A DNA stretch of 64,000 bases from Hermodice carunculata (GCA_964020975.1 OZ026630.1:28272337-28336336); one strand, 5' to 3'. Shown: positions 1 to 13,082, counted from the first letter of the stretch. The notes: generated by a model not told the origin, from the letters alone. Program-made: numbers and translations.

Positions 1-209
1 GTTGTGGTGTAAGGGTCGAATTTGTATATTTCCCAGACTTTTCATTATCATTTGGCTTACAAGCATGAAGATTTGTATTATGATACCTCATGGTAACATC
101 TAGATTTGCTTTCCTCACTTTTTCTACAAATGCAATAGGAAAATTGCATGCAACTTTCACGAAGGTAATCCGCTTTTCATCTTAATCAAACTCACACAAA
201 TAAACAATA

Positions 210-376
210 TACAGTATTCCTTCCTTTGAAAGACCACCTCCTTTGAGAGACCATAGTTGTCAGGTCTTTCTGTAGTACTTTTCTTGTTATTTATACCTCC
301 TTTGAGGACCACCTGCTTTATGTGACCACCTTTTGGGTGGCACTAGGGGCGGTCTCTCAAAGGAGGTACTACTGTA
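210..376. mobile_element. TA-flanked pogo/mariner-like MITE
   Basis: Seen: both ends carry inverted CAGTA termini followed by CTCCTTTGARAGACC, and TA dinucleotides flank them (210-211 and 375-376). The left end also repeats the GAGAGACCA motif internally. Known: TA duplication with CAGT-type ends is usual for Tc1/mariner and pogo/Tigger derivatives. It has no coding capacity, so it is a non-autonomous copy. Several relatives with the same GAGAGACCACC theme occur in this window. Confidence 0.7.
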
Positions 377-810
377 TTGCAAAACCTGGACAACCAAACT
401 AAGTTACACTTTAAACTCAGCAAAACTTTTTATTTTGTGAAAATCAATTAATTTTTTCTCAGAAAATACTGCTCAAAATTTGATGATTTCAGGGCCAAAA
501 TAGGTTTGCCCATGCCACCTTAAGCAGCTCATTAGCAAGTTGACAGGCTGCTCCTGCACTGAATGCACTGACCACCAGCCTTTATGATACACAGTCTGTA
601 GTCCTTCCATCGCTTAGCACTCTTAATAACTTGTGACAGACTGAAGCACAAAAACTACAAGTTCTTTTTATGAAAGACTATACATGTTCTATGCAGGAAG
701 TTGTATCAGCATATTTTAACTCAGTCAGAATAAGTATTCTCTGGCTAATGTTACTGGTGTGTGAACAGACTCAAAGCTATGCCTATGTCTATCATAAGAT
801 AGAGTGCCCC
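377..810. other. No recognisable feature
   Basis: Low-GC sequence without a conserved reading frame, clear repeat unit or terminal inverted repeats. A 72-codon open frame at 670-888 runs into the decayed hairpin element and has no recognisable protein similarity. Confidence 0.5.
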
Positions 811-909
811 AGATCAAAAGGTTTCCTTGGCACGGGTTGGGCAATCAGTAGCACACCCTTGCCAGGGAAAGCTATTGACTCAGTCTGAATTCAAGGGAGA
901 AACAGTTAA
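811..909. mobile_element. Decayed right end of hairpin MITE family F1
   Basis: Seen: the segment aligns with the hairpin and right terminus of the intact copies at 57120-57355 and 50966-51205. It keeps TTTCCTTGGCACGGGTTGGG, GGGAAAGCTATTGACTCAGT and a terminal TTCAAGGGAGAAACAGTTAA ending in TTAA (906-909). The left terminus was not found, so this is a truncated or strongly diverged copy. The hairpin is partly broken by substitutions in both arms. Confidence 0.6.
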
Positions 910-2130
910 ATCCCATATCAGTTGCATGCACCAATGATATTATTACCTGGCACCAAAACTTTTGCCATATCAGTGACATCACCAGCTATCCCCAAACTGT
1001 GTTCCTTATATCGTCGTCGTCGTCATCATCATCATATCAAAACCCCCATTATACTTGGATGTAATATCACTGTAAGGAAATGTATGCTGCATTCATCTGG
1101 CACTAATACATGACTTGCAATCCCCAAAGATGTTCCATTCTCTTCTGAACTAGAGATATCAAGTACATGTATACTTGAAATCATCATGACTTTGAGCTCA
1201 TTGTGATATCAGCTACATTTAAACCCCTGATGCTCTTCTGTACCAGCGACAGTACATGTACATGTACCTACACATCCATCAGTGCTGCTCTCATCGACCT
1301 GTCATATCAGCTGTACTTTAACCTGTGTTGCTCCAGTCTACCTGCGACATTGGCTACACTGTGGAACCTGCCCATTATGAACGTCAGTGGGATAATGAAG
1401 CTGACAGCAACAACAGGTCACAATATCCAGGGTCAACTTTTAATCAAATAAAAAAAGGTTCCGGCAATAGATGGTTCAAATAAATAGGAAGTTACATTAT
1501 CTGGATGGCCAAATAAGAAGGTTCTACAGTTTAAAACCCATACTGACACTATGCAGATGTGATATCAGTGACCTTTTAAACCCGTGCTATTTTTATGTGG
1601 CAAAGATATCAGCTATATTTGAACTGCATGCTATCCTTGTCAGGTATATCAGCAATTTTCTAAATGTGCTGACAGCTGTTTTTAACTCTTTCAGTGCCAA
1701 TCATGTCTAAAGTCGACCTACTTAAGTCAGGCAAGTCTCAGTTATCATTAGGATCCCAGATTCATATTCCTCTTAAAAAGACCTTTCATTCAAGTACCAG
1801 TATGCCTCTAGTTCCAGAGAAAATACCCCAGGTCAACAGCTTTTCTCGACGCGCATTGCGCCCAATGCATGTCGAGAAAAGCTGTTGACTCAGTTCAAAA
1901 CTTGCCACTGAAGGGGTTAACTGACAAGGATATCACTATACTTAAAACCCATGCTGTTCTCATAAATAGGGAATATCACATACACTTAAACCCATAATGC
2001 GTTTATCTGACAGTGATATCTGCTGCACTTAAATCCCATGTTAGTGTAATCTGACTGATATTACTTGCACATGTACTCCAAATATTTCATCTGTTCTTAT
2101 GGTGATATCATGAACACTACTTCAAACCAG
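905..2130. repeat. Decayed ~44-bp tandem array (GATATCA units)
   Basis: Seen: a loosely repeated unit resembling GATATCAGCTACACTTAAAC followed by CCATGCTGTTC and a CTGACA spacer. Units at about 1930, 1970, 2016, 2060 and 2104 are 40-46 bp apart; earlier units near 1205, 1561 and 1608 are more diverged. The array is interrupted by the MITE at 1682-1920. A small TCG/TCA microsatellite lies at 1012-1034. No coding potential is apparent. Confidence 0.6.
1682..1920. mobile_element. TTAA-bounded hairpin MITE, family F2 copy 1
   Basis: Seen: 239 bp bounded by TTAA at 1682-1685 and 1917-1920, with terminal repeats CTCTTTCAGTGCCAA on the left and its near match CCCCTTCAGTGGCAA on the right when inverted. 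A 58-bp hairpin (1832-1889) has 27-base arms with two mismatches around a 4-base loop. Known: TTAA duplication with C-rich short termini suits piggyBac-like (or Kolobok-like) non-autonomous elements. A second copy of this family lies at 51744-51991. There is no reading frame of its own. Confidence 0.8.
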
Positions 2131-2531
2131 TAAATGTTTTGTTTCTCCTGGTGATCCTTTCAGTTTTATATACATCCCACCCATACTGCCCTAATCCAGT
2201 TGTACTGATACCAATATAACTGGAATTAAGTGAGAGATACCATATGGATGGCACCTGAATATCATAATAACCATTGAAGGGGTCGTCATGATGTTCATGA
2301 TGCTGATCCATATGGCTGCCATTTTCTCACTGTCAGGCTATAGACTGTTCACCTGAGCAATGCTCTACCTATTTTGCCCTCCTATCATTCTGGTAACACC
2401 GATCACTCAGTAGATCCCACATAGCCAAGTTATGCCTTTATTTGGTTGATGATTTACCAATACTGGTTACCCATTCCTGTTATTACCACAAAACAATCTG
2501 TCTGTCCACATATCTCCTTTTTTGTTGCTGT

Positions 2532-2689
2532 GTGTTATATCTGTCCTGCATAATCATTCTGTTATATCTGTCCTAGCTGCATAATCATTCTGTCATATAT
2601 CTGGAAATAAAAGTATGTCTGAGTCTGAGTCTGAGTCTGTCCTGCATAATCATTCTGTTATATCTGTCCTGCATAATCCTCCTGCTTCC
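2532..2689. repeat. Short 26-31-bp tandem repeat with inserted (GAGTCT)n tract
   Basis: Seen: the unit TGTTATATCTGTCCTGCATA plus ATCATTC occurs about four times. The third unit is interrupted by a ~35-bp insert reading GGAAATAAAAGTATGTCTGA and then GAGTCT repeats. An AATAAA-like motif followed by a short simple repeat resembles a non-LTR retroposon 3' tail, but no body is visible. Confidence 0.55.
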
Positions 2690-2699
2690 ACAAGTGACA

Positions 2700-5560
2700 T
2701 TTATGTAGGACATTACCCTCTTTCCAACTGCCAGGGCTCTCTGTTATGATTTACCTAAATTTACATTTTGGGCCAAAATCATATAACGGGAGTTCTGTTT
2801 GGACAAATAATAATATGTTGAAATCAATTGTTGCACACAAGACAGTAGTTATTATAATACTAGCTGCCTTCAGTTTTTTGTTATTACCCACCAGCATGCA
2901 ATGTCTGGATGAGCTTTTATTATTGCTAGTGATCAATAGTTTTAATAAGTATACGAACTAACCATATAACCACTTATTGTCTGCTCTTGTTGGACCAATT
3001 TCTTGCGTACAAAGTCACACTTTTACATAGTGAGTCATACTTCAGGAACCACAAAAAGAACCACAGAAGATGTTCCCCTAAACCACAGGGACATAACATA
3101 GAGAGAGAATACATACTTTATGTGGGCCACCAGGCAGATGAAGGCCATTGACCTGCAAATTACACATATTCAAATAGGACCTGGGGAGTCTGCAACTTGT
3201 GTGTACTGTATATGACATGTATACTGCAACACTGTTCCCTTCCTCAAAGAGATCAACCTTTCAGCAAAAGTATTAAGTGATTTCTCTTACTAAGTAGCCA
3301 CTTACTAAAGGTACAACAAACCTGGAAGAAAAAGGTATGAGGGGGCCTGGCACACGTGGTCTCTCATCTGAGGGGTTTCTTAACAGAAAGACCACTGGAC
3401 AGATTTTACTTTTGAAATTGTCCTTGCCACAGATATGCGGTTTGTGCTCACAGCAGAAGGTCTCATGAAATCAACTTTCTGTTAACCACATGGTGGTCTT
3501 ACACATGGCCAATGTGGTTAACCAGGACATGAGTCTTAGATCAGGGGTTGTACTGTATCTATGCCACAGTTTGGGTTGGCAGACTGACAGTGGTACGTCA
3601 GTGCATAGAATATCAACCATTAACCATAATGTAATACAGCATCATAAACCATCATCATCCAAAAAACGGAAACCTCAAAATAAAAACAGGTTAGTGATCA
3701 CGTTCTCCAACATAGCAACTTTTTTGTTCTATCCATCAAAATGTAAGTCAGTTCTTTCATCTGTCAGCTCATTTTCCCTCACTGGATTTGACAAGAATAT
3801 CAAAATAAATTGCAGAAGGTGAGAAGTTCATAGCCAAGAACCATGGAATGCACCTGCTGACAGACCTGACAAGTAGATATATGGTTACACAACAGTTTTG
3901 AGACACTTACTTGGGTAATCAATTTCCATACCCCCTGCCCTAAGTAAAAGAACTATCAAACCTATTAACATGTTCAATCAATTTTACACCATTTGCACTT
4001 CAAACAGAGATTTCTTGTTTTCCTGACTGTTTTAATCCAAGCATGATCGAAATATACACAGATGGAGGTTGGGGGGTTGGGGGGTGGGGGTTCCCGTTAC
4101 ACTGACACAGGAATAATGTTGCCTGAGCACAGCATAGAGAAAATTAAAATGTTCCAAAATAATGGCCAGCATAAAGTAGAGAAAATAAGAGGCCTTCTGG
4201 TATACTGGTAATGCCCCAGTATGCCAGAACGAAAAAACACTTTACCCTCTCCCCCACCACCACCACACACACACAGAGCACATTGTACACCTATGGACAG
4301 ACAGTTGAGAACTTGGCCTGTCAATCCCTGGTAACAGGATCTACCAAGTAACTTCAGCATCTTGTACAATTACTTTATTTTTGAATCCATCTGACAGCTG
4401 TTACCTCCTGATGAACTGAAGAAAAAAGGTTGAAATGCCAGATTTCTGCTTGGTATAGTCCTCTATATTTGACTCGCCACAAGACCATTGGTCCACAACC
4501 AGGCCACCACTGGGCAATCTCTCACCTCTCCACTGGAACTGTTTGCAGGGGTAGCCTGTGATGGCACAGACTACCCCTGCTTTTGTGCTCTTGTTGGCGC
4601 AATATCAAATAATATGTTTCAAATAGAATTGGCAGTTTACTTTCAGGTCACTATAGGTAACAACATGGTCATACCCTCTAAAATAATCTCACCACACAAC
4701 AATTATGGACTGGAAAAGTGCAAATTTGCAGGGGTTATTATTTTTCACATAAAAAGCCCCTCACATCAATAAAATGTAGACATAAAGACACACATGAAGG
4801 TTCAAATGGTTTTGCTTGTACAAGCCTTCCCAAATAGCCAACAGAGGGCAGTACCAGCAATAGCCATTTTTCTTCCTCCTAGCAGGTACAACAGTGGGTT
4901 CATTCCTGTTAAATGATGCTAATTGAGAGTATGCCACAGCTATGTCCAGCAGTTTAGTGCTTTCATCTTGCTCTGCAGTGTCAGTTCAGTATGACGCTTA
5001 CTGACACATGCATCTGCTCTGGTAATCCCTGCAATTACAGCCACTGCCACCATGCCCATGGGCAAGAAAAATTAGTAACATTCCGGCAAAGATGAATGGG
5101 TTTAAAGCTGTGAGACCAAATACATGAGAAAACACAGACACTCTAGTAATATATTTAATGTACAACTCTAATGCACAGCAAAGCAAGCAGACCCCTTTTG
5201 GGAAAAATACTGTAATGACAATGCATGACATTTTAATATGGTATATAATATCACACTGGAGTCTCAAAGAAGTCAGGTCAATACACACTTTGGCATCCAT
5301 TTTGCCCACAATATTTTTACAATTGCTGATTCATGCTTACCTAAATGCCAAACTCTGATTGCATATAATTCCATTACTTCTGTTTCACTTGATCCACCTG
5401 GTCCTTATTTATACTTAATATTATTTTCTATTATGTTCTTGTAGTTTTTGCTCCACTAAAATTTCATTGGTAATGTTTAGAGCTGAAATTCTCTGCAGAA
5501 AAAAGAAATAGTTTTCACATATGTACACCTGTATGTACATAAATACACAGACAGAGAAAC
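2700..5560. other. Unique sequence without a supported gene
   Basis: No conserved protein frame was recognised here. A G-rich tract (4071-4090) and a C/A-rich tract (4240-4275) are the only compositional features. Around 3355-3560 there are phrases such as GTGGTCTCTCATCTGAGG and GTTAACCACATGGTGGTCTT that hint at a very decayed pogo-like MITE, but its ends cannot be placed. Confidence 0.4.
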
Positions 5561-5591
<31 letters not shown>

Positions 5592-5594
5592 CAC
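5561..5594. repeat. (ACAG)n microsatellite
   Basis: Seen: about eight tandem ACAG units, running into CA-rich sequence. Confidence 0.9.
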
Positions 5595-6142
5595 GCACAC
5601 ATACAAAAGCATAGTACTATGACGACAAAATGCCAAAACACAAGTCACTGGTCTGTTGTTGCTTTTTAAGATGATAAACAAGGTCCACTGAAAAGCCATC
5701 ACCAAAAGAAAATAAATGGAAACAGTTTGTCTTTGACCTCTATTTGTAATTTTACTTGACTTTTTTCATTCCTTTTTCCCAACTTTTATCAATATGGTAA
5801 CTTTATATTTTTCATCATATGATCAGAAGTACAACTGTCAGTCAATAGCCATATGCATGTATGTTGTACATGTATTTCCATGTCTTATTCCAACATTCTT
5901 CATCCTAGATCAAGATGGTCAAGGCTTTTTCAGGTAGTTTTGTTTGACATGGCAAGTCCTGTTCTGCCTACCAGTGTAACTCCCCCAGCCAGGCTGACTG
6001 GTAAGGCACAAACCAATATGGGCCACTGATTCTCTTAAGTTACAGAATCGCCAAATGGGCAGCCTTAAATGGAATTCTGGCTTCTTCAAGTCCTGGCCTT
6101 TTTAAACCTATTTGAAATAGTGCCTCATGCAGAACAAAAGGC

Positions 6143-6143
<1 letters not shown>

Positions 6144-6219
<76 letters not shown>
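6144..6219. repeat. (ATC)n microsatellite
   Basis: Seen: about 25 uninterrupted ATC trinucleotides. Because the unit is three bases long, it gives an artificial poly-methionine frame on the minus strand. Confidence 0.95.
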
Positions 6220-6589
6220 AGTGCAAGACTGATCTTTGAAGAAATGCGTCCAGATACGTCATGGCATCTGCGACATTGGCAATCACAGTGAGCAAGCTGG
6301 AAATATGGGCCATAGCAATCAACTTGTATGCAGAATCAGGGGAAAGGCAATTGAGAAAGGATGGACGGTACTGTACATACACCTGATATCATGACGCTTT
6401 GTTGCTATTTTGTACAGTAGTTGACTGGAGCTTCAGAGATACCATGGTGTTTCACGTGAAGAGTACCTGACATCCCATGGCCAGAGTAATGTATGAAAGA
6501 AGAGGGCAATGTGATCAGGCTCCTGTAGGCTAACCTTGACACTACCAACTCAAATTTAAGTCTCACCCTGTGTTATGGGAACCTACAAG

Positions 6590-7625
6590 TGTTTGCAATT
6601 TCCAAGCAATTTGGTCCAGTAGTTTTATAGAAGAATCTATTAAAAGTTTTCCCTAAAAACAAAATGAAACAAAATAAAACTTTAAAAAAATATAAATCAG
6701 TAGAGTATGACCATTTGAAGAAACTTGATAGGCTCATGTAAGGTACATACTCCCCAAGTGAGGCGAATCTAGTTCACAGTTTTGGAGAAAACTACATATA
6801 CCTGCATGTACACTGGTATCCCTATAGTGACCATGATAACATATATACTCTTACTGATCATTACATAATTTCTTCTTTTTTTTCTTTCTTCTTTTAAATC
6901 AGCAACTGAATCCCATGTGGTGAAAAATTTGGTGGAGATCAAATCAAGCTACATTTTTACCCTCAATCAAGTTGTTCTGGTTCAGGAGAAGTCAACAAAC
7001 ATTACAACTAAAGTGAGGCCTCATTTCAAGATGACATAAGAAGATAACCACATGCTCCCTGCCAAGCTTGAATGTGTATCAAGATAAGCATTGATCTGCT
7101 AATATAGACTTGGTATATATATGCATGATGAAAATGTTCATGTCTCCACATATTTTGGAGATAATTTCACACTGTGAAATACAGTGGTATCTGCTATTTA
7201 AGTCAGTGTCCCTGCTGGTAGACAAAAGTGGTCACATATGGCAGGTGGTCTTTAACTGCAGGTAAAGTAACAAAGAAATAAGAGTCTAGTGTCTAGGAAG
7301 GGCAGTTTTAAACAGAGTCTGTATGGAGAAGTGGCCTCAAGTTCACCATCTGTAGGCTTACAACATGTACAGTGCTGATGCGCATTTACCAATCATTTTG
7401 TACATATATTTTCAAAAATTTATTTAAAAAATCAGAAAATGATTACAGTAGTATGCCTATGCAATATGACTTGGCCAACAGTTTACCCAGGAAATGTGCA
7501 AAATTTTAAATGAATCTGACACAAAGCCTGAGATTAGTTACAGATACAAGTTTAGAGTAACCAACATAATGGGTGAACAGACAGATGGAAAACTAAACCA
7601 ACGGATGGACGGACATGAGCAATTC
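6590..7625 (+). repeat. Dispersed repeat R-C (decayed copy)
   Basis: Seen: phrases shared with 24640-25640 and 43840-44160, including GAGTATGACCATTTGAAGAA, ACTTGATAGG (elsewhere ACTTGGTAGAGACCCACC), AGTTTTGGAGAAAACTA, and near its end GACAGATGGAAAACTAAACC followed by ACGGATGGACGGACATGAGC. Known by analogy: repeats with these closing phrases are common in mollusc-like genomes, but I cannot assign a class. A CAGTGGTATCTGC phrase near 7190 may be an inserted MITE fragment. Confidence 0.5.
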
Positions 7626-9519
7626 TATATTCCCCCTACAGGCATATAAAAATTACAAAAAATTCATTCAAGAAATTGGAAAAATATTGCAGTGCTATCT
7701 GGACAAAAAATTAATCGAAGATATTGCCTTGCTTGTCTTGTTTTGAGATAAACATTATTTATGATAATCATGTGAAATATTGTTCACATTTACATACTAT
7801 TTTCTGAAAAAAAGTCTTCATTATTCTTTTAACAAAATTTAAAGATTTTTTTTTAGGTTATAAACTTGGATTTTTTGCAAAATTTCAAAGTGATACATAT
7901 TTTAAATCTTTGATGTTAAACAGTTATGAATTTTTCACACAATACACTGTCTTTGTGCACAAATATTGACTTCAAGTTTTTGTATATTTTTAGGTAAGTT
8001 AATGATGAATCATGATGACTGATCCATGTAGTAAGTCCACAATATCATAATTTTGACAGGGGAAGAAATTTATCCATGGACAAAAATGTGTACAGATAAA
8101 AAAAGCAGAAAGTTCCAATATATGCTGAAATCTACAGTTTTACTGAAATGGAATATCTTACTTTCTGGAAAAAATGTAGATATGACAGTATTTCAGTGAC
8201 AGGCAATGACCAAAGTGGGGTGGATTTGGGAATTCCCCCTTTGTCTGGAAAACACTGTAAAGTTTGAAGTTAAATTCGTGTACTTCATGACTCATAAGTC
8301 AGCAGTCTGTCTCGTAATCAGGAGAAAGCATATGCACATGATACTTAAAGACAAATTTTTAAGCCGAACACAGAAATACGCACACTTTTGCCAAATATGC
8401 AGAAATTCATTTTTTTCCGTAATGGAGGAAAAGGATCGGTTACAAACTATGTAGATATTGTTTTACAGTTACAAGGTTGGCCACTGTTTTATATGAAGGA
8501 AATCTATCCATCACAAATGTAAAAAGAAAGTGTGATCCACAGCCTCATAAGAATCTTTCTATTGCTGTTATCCATTCAGAAACTACATCCCAGTAGCCTG
8601 CAGAAGTATTCATTGTTCAACAAGTGTTAACAGTGGGTGAAGTAGAACCAATTTTAGACTTCTACCTTAACAGTAAACCTAACTCATTGACAAGAGAAGG
8701 TTCAAATGAGTGTGTACCGCTTAAAATTGATGGTGAAGAGAACTTGAACAATGAAGGTGCCAGGCTGTGTGCCTGCTCCTTGACTGTGTCCATGGACACA
8801 CTTCATGGACACTTGCCTGGACAATAAGGCATAACCCCCAGCATGCAGACAGCAGTGTCTGGGCCAGCCTCACAGGCTAACAGCAGACCGCTGGCTGAGC
8901 GGGCCTGCACACCTGTACCTTGTGGCAGGTAGACCTTGCCATGCTGCACTGACTAATACCTTTAATGCCATCACCACCTCACACACCTTGTAGTCACTGT
9001 CTGACTGGCACCTTAAGCATATATGTAACATGACTTATATACTTGTGCTTTCACTGGCTACTTGTACAAGTGTCATCTTCTCACTCTTGCAGGCAGCTAT
9101 TATCACGTCCATCTCTGTAATTGTCCTACAATTTTACAGCTGATGTCGACTGAATGAAAATACCCTCCAAGCTCTCTGTACATACTCCATACAGTGTTGT
9201 TGGACAGGTACTGTAGGACTTGCTACCAATGAAGAATATAAAACTGACCAAAGATTTAAAATTTTTTGCACTGCATCTTCATTTATTAAAAAAAATGGTA
9301 TCACTGCAAAAAATCTCATATTAGTTGGTTTGACTATGCATCAACATTCACAAGAATGATCCTTCAGGTCTCCCACTCCCCCATACTTATTGTAATTGAC
9401 ACAATAGTATTTCTAGAATGATCTCATTTTATCTGTCACAGTTCATATGTCCCACAGCAGACTCTCTCCGAATTCCCTGGGTGTCAAGTGAGTGGACACA
9501 TCAGTATTTCCAGTGTGTT
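7626..9519. other. Unique AT-rich sequence, no supported gene
   Basis: The longest open frame (8206-8454, 82 codons) has no recognisable domain and no coding-like neighbours. It lies in an AT-rich stretch and is best treated as chance. Confidence 0.4.
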
Positions 9520-10318
9520 GTCTAAGCATGCTGTAACAGTCCTGCCCTCAATGTCTTAGTCTATACATGCTACAACAGTCCTGCCCCTCAGTGTCTTAGT
9601 CTATGCATACTGCAACAGCCCTGCCTCTCAATATCTTAGTCCATGCATGCAGCAAGTCCTGCCTTTCAGGGTCTCAGTCTATGCATGCTACAACAGTCCT
9701 ACCGTCAATGTCTTAGTTTATGCATGCTACAACAGTCCTGCCATCAATGTCTTAGTCTATACATGCTACAACAGTCCTGCCCCTCAGTGTCTTAGTCTAT
9801 GCATACTGCAACAGTCCTACCAATCAATGTCTTAGTCTATGCATGCTACAATGGTCTTGCCTTTCAATGTCTTAGTCTATGCCTGCTGCAAGTCCTGCAT
9901 CTCAATGTCTTCATCTATGCCTGGTGCAAGTCCTGCCTCTCAATGTCTTAGTCTATGCATGCTGCAACAGTCCTGCCCCTCAGTGTCTTAGTCTCTGCAT
10001 ACTGCAACAGTCCTGCCCTTCAATGCCTTAGTCGATGTATGCTGCAACAGTCCTGCCCTTCAATGCCTTAGTCGATGTATGCTGCAACAGTCCTGCCCTT
10101 CAATGCCTTAGTCGATGTATGCTGCAACAGCCATGCCTCTCAATGTCTTAGTCTACGCATGCTGCAACAGTCATGCCTCTCAGTGTCTTAGTCTACGCAT
10201 GCTGCAACAGTCATGCCTCTCAATGTCTTAGTCTATGCATGCTGCAACAGTCCTGCCTCTCAATGTCTTAGTCTATGCATGCTGCAACAGTCCTCCCTCT
10301 CAATGTCTTAGCTCTCAA
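9520..10318. repeat. 40-bp minisatellite, ~20 copies
   Basis: Seen: tandem units of the form TGCTGCAACAGTCCTGCCTC plus TCAATGTCTTAGTCTATGCA, from about 9520 to 10318. Variants include CCCTTCAATGCCTTAGTCGA (three consecutive units near 10012-10120) and shortened units lacking the ACA near 9650 and 9890. Clusters of identical variants show local amplification. The unit is not a multiple of three and carries no stable reading frame. Confidence 0.95.
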
Positions 10319-13043
10319 TAGCACTCCATGTTTGCTTGTACAGGAGCATGGGCAAACCGTGCCTGACCACAATGGACACCTACCTTTGATACAACACTGT
10401 TTGAACCAAGCCACTGAGTCTACTGACTTGCTTGCTCTGGACAAACCTCCCCACTTGAGCATAAAGTGCTTTAATCGTCAAATGCCTAATCTTGTCCCTT
10501 TCTGTCCACTACCATTAACATAAAAAAAGGAAATGTCACGCTAAATTCCTTCTGTTTAAACAAAAAGTTGCAGGCCCCATTATATCAAGCAAGTTTTGAA
10601 CATTGCTCAGCTGCACACAGTCAATGAACCCATGCTGGCAAGTCCCATAGCCCACTCCACAGCATATCAATGAACCAAATTCTGAAACACTCTTTTTTTT
10701 TCTTTTCTTTTTTTTCTTTTTCTTTTTAAATGAAGCAGAACGTATGACTTGTACCTGAATAATCTGTAATTTCAATGCATACATGTAAAAAGTGCCAGGT
10801 TTTTGCAGCACTATGACACAATCAGTGCATTGCTTCCAAAAAGAGTCCCCAGTTCCTCACCCATAATGTTCTAAATTTAAAGGCAGTGAAATGTGTTGCT
10901 ATCACCAGGTGGCTAATTGTATGTTAATTATATGCATGGGGCAGACCAGTATACATAATCTCTTGTCAGCTCAAGAAGTGGGTAACACCTCAACCACTGT
11001 CACCCTGGCCGGCATGCCCGGCTCACAAACGGAGATGAAAGAAAAGCTAATGATTATGTGACCATTGTAGGATGACATCACAGCTAAAGAGCCCACCCAG
11101 GAAGTCGAAAGTGGCCCACTTTATCTGCCCACTTCCTACTCCCTTTAAGGCTTAATATATTGTTATTTTCCAAGCAGCCTGATAGTCAGGTATATGGCAT
11201 ATATCTTTCGTGTAGGACACATATGTGGAGTCACCATGGCCCCCACCATGATCAAATAGAAATCAGTTTTGTCAGGATAGTCAAATATCTTTATTCCCTC
11301 ATTCTGTTATTTCCAGTTGCATACTTTTAAGAAAACTCCAATACTGAGAGTCTATTTTGCTCTCTAAGATAAGATAATACGGCATGGTGTTAATCAGCAT
11401 AATATGATCATTTATCTTTACAGATAAGTTAATATTGGATAGTTAATCAGCAAAATAACATTAGTGATGTGTACAGCAAACATCGTATATAGATGCAGAG
11501 AAAATACAGTATACTGCGAGGCCCCTTACAGATACCAGAGAATGGATGCTGAAAAACTCGGGCTCTACCCACCAAATCTCAAACCACTGTACCTGACAAA
11601 CAATTTCATTTGCCTCTACTTCTAATATATATTTATATGAATTAATAAATAAAAAAAAATGAAAAATTCACTAACTTTAAAAACAAGAAGCCTGCTAAAA
11701 AAGCTCGACTTCTATCATTGCTAAACACCAGACTAATTGTGTGAAATGGCCACAGACATCAATTCATGTACACAGGGTTTCATTTCTCTTTCTGAGACTG
11801 GGCTTTTGGGCAGTTGTCCAGTGCACAGCTGCTGGAGTCTGGGTCTTTTTAAAACTTCAAAAAATGTACAGACAAATTTACATTGTGTGGAACACAAGGC
11901 TTCCTACTTGGCACTGATTATAAGGCCTTAATGCAGCCTCCAATGGACTACAACAAAATGCCTGATCTTTATACTTGTGATAAAATGTAATGAAAAGAAA
12001 AAAGTAGATCTATGTCAAACATGATTCATTTTACAATGTACAAATCCTGGTTTCTGTGAATAAACTGACTACATTTGGTCCGTTGATGGTGGTTCTGCTC
12101 AATAGTTTTACATGATTATGAGTAATCACTGCCACAAGCTGAAGGTGATCCATAAGCAATATATATGTGCCCGTACATGGTGTATTCACCCCTGGGTCTT
12201 CTCCGGGGTAATAATAAAGCTTGAAGAATTAATCTTCCAGATGCTTTGTGTCTATTTTTTCTTGCTGTGCAACACACAATATCCACATAGGTGCACACAT
12301 ACAATGAGCCAAGCCAAACCTCTTGTATTCATGTTGAAATAGTACCAACAAATGTAGACTATATTGTCTGAATTATGTGAGAAATCATCGAAGCCTACCA
12401 CTATATTAGTCACAGTGGCCTATTGCTATCATCTACCATATCAACTGTACTCACCTCCATACAAGCCACACACATTCTCAAATTTAAATTAAGTACAATG
12501 TTGATGACAAATCCATCACGTAAATGATGCAAAATTGAAATTTGAAAGTTTTTATTAACAGCTTTCCAACTTTCAAACAATCCAAAGACTGGAAAAAGGG
12601 TTGGTACAAAGTTACCTTGCCATTGCCACTTCTTCCAATTATTCGCAGGTAAAACCTTTTGTGTCACATGCGGGTCTGACTGGAGACTTCAAATTCTTAC
12701 CTGGTGAGAATGAATATGTTTCCTGACTTTTCCGTTTTCAAAATGACAAAATATATGAGCAAGTTTTTGCTGTCCCATTAAGGAAGTTGGTAAGTTTTAT
12801 GTTACATATCAACTTTCTCATCCTACATGTAACTTGGACCATTGTCCTTATTCCCCTGACACATCATAACTTAAACCATAAAATACTGGCAAATGGAAAA
12901 ACATAATATCTATATCTACATTATAACCTGAACCATAAAATACTGGGAAAAGGAAAAATATTATATCTATATATATTTGCAAATTTCCCTTTACGTTTTT
13001 GTTTGTTTTTTTAATTTATTTATGACAGTTGTGAGTGGCAGTG

Positions 13044-13044
<1 letters not shown>
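10319..13044. other. No supported gene; low-complexity tracts
   Basis: A pyrimidine tract lies at 10690-10728. An imperfect ~60-bp tandem duplication containing AACCATAAAATACTGG occurs twice at 12850-12972. The open frames here are short and unconserved. Confidence 0.4.

Positions 13045-13082
<38 letters not shown>
13045..13082. repeat. (ACT)n microsatellite
   Basis: Seen: about twelve ACT trinucleotides followed by TATGGTGGTGGTG. It encodes an artificial poly-threonine run on the plus strand. Confidence 0.9.

Noticed and set aside
3355-3560. Further pogo-like MITE
   Set aside because: Shared phrases (GTGGTCTCTCATC, GTGGTCTTACAC) are present, but ends cannot be paired. The same holds for 7180-7300, 13270-13340 and 41690-41840.
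6125-6382. Frame with a long poly-methionine run
   Set aside because: It is the minus-strand reading of the (ATC)n microsatellite.
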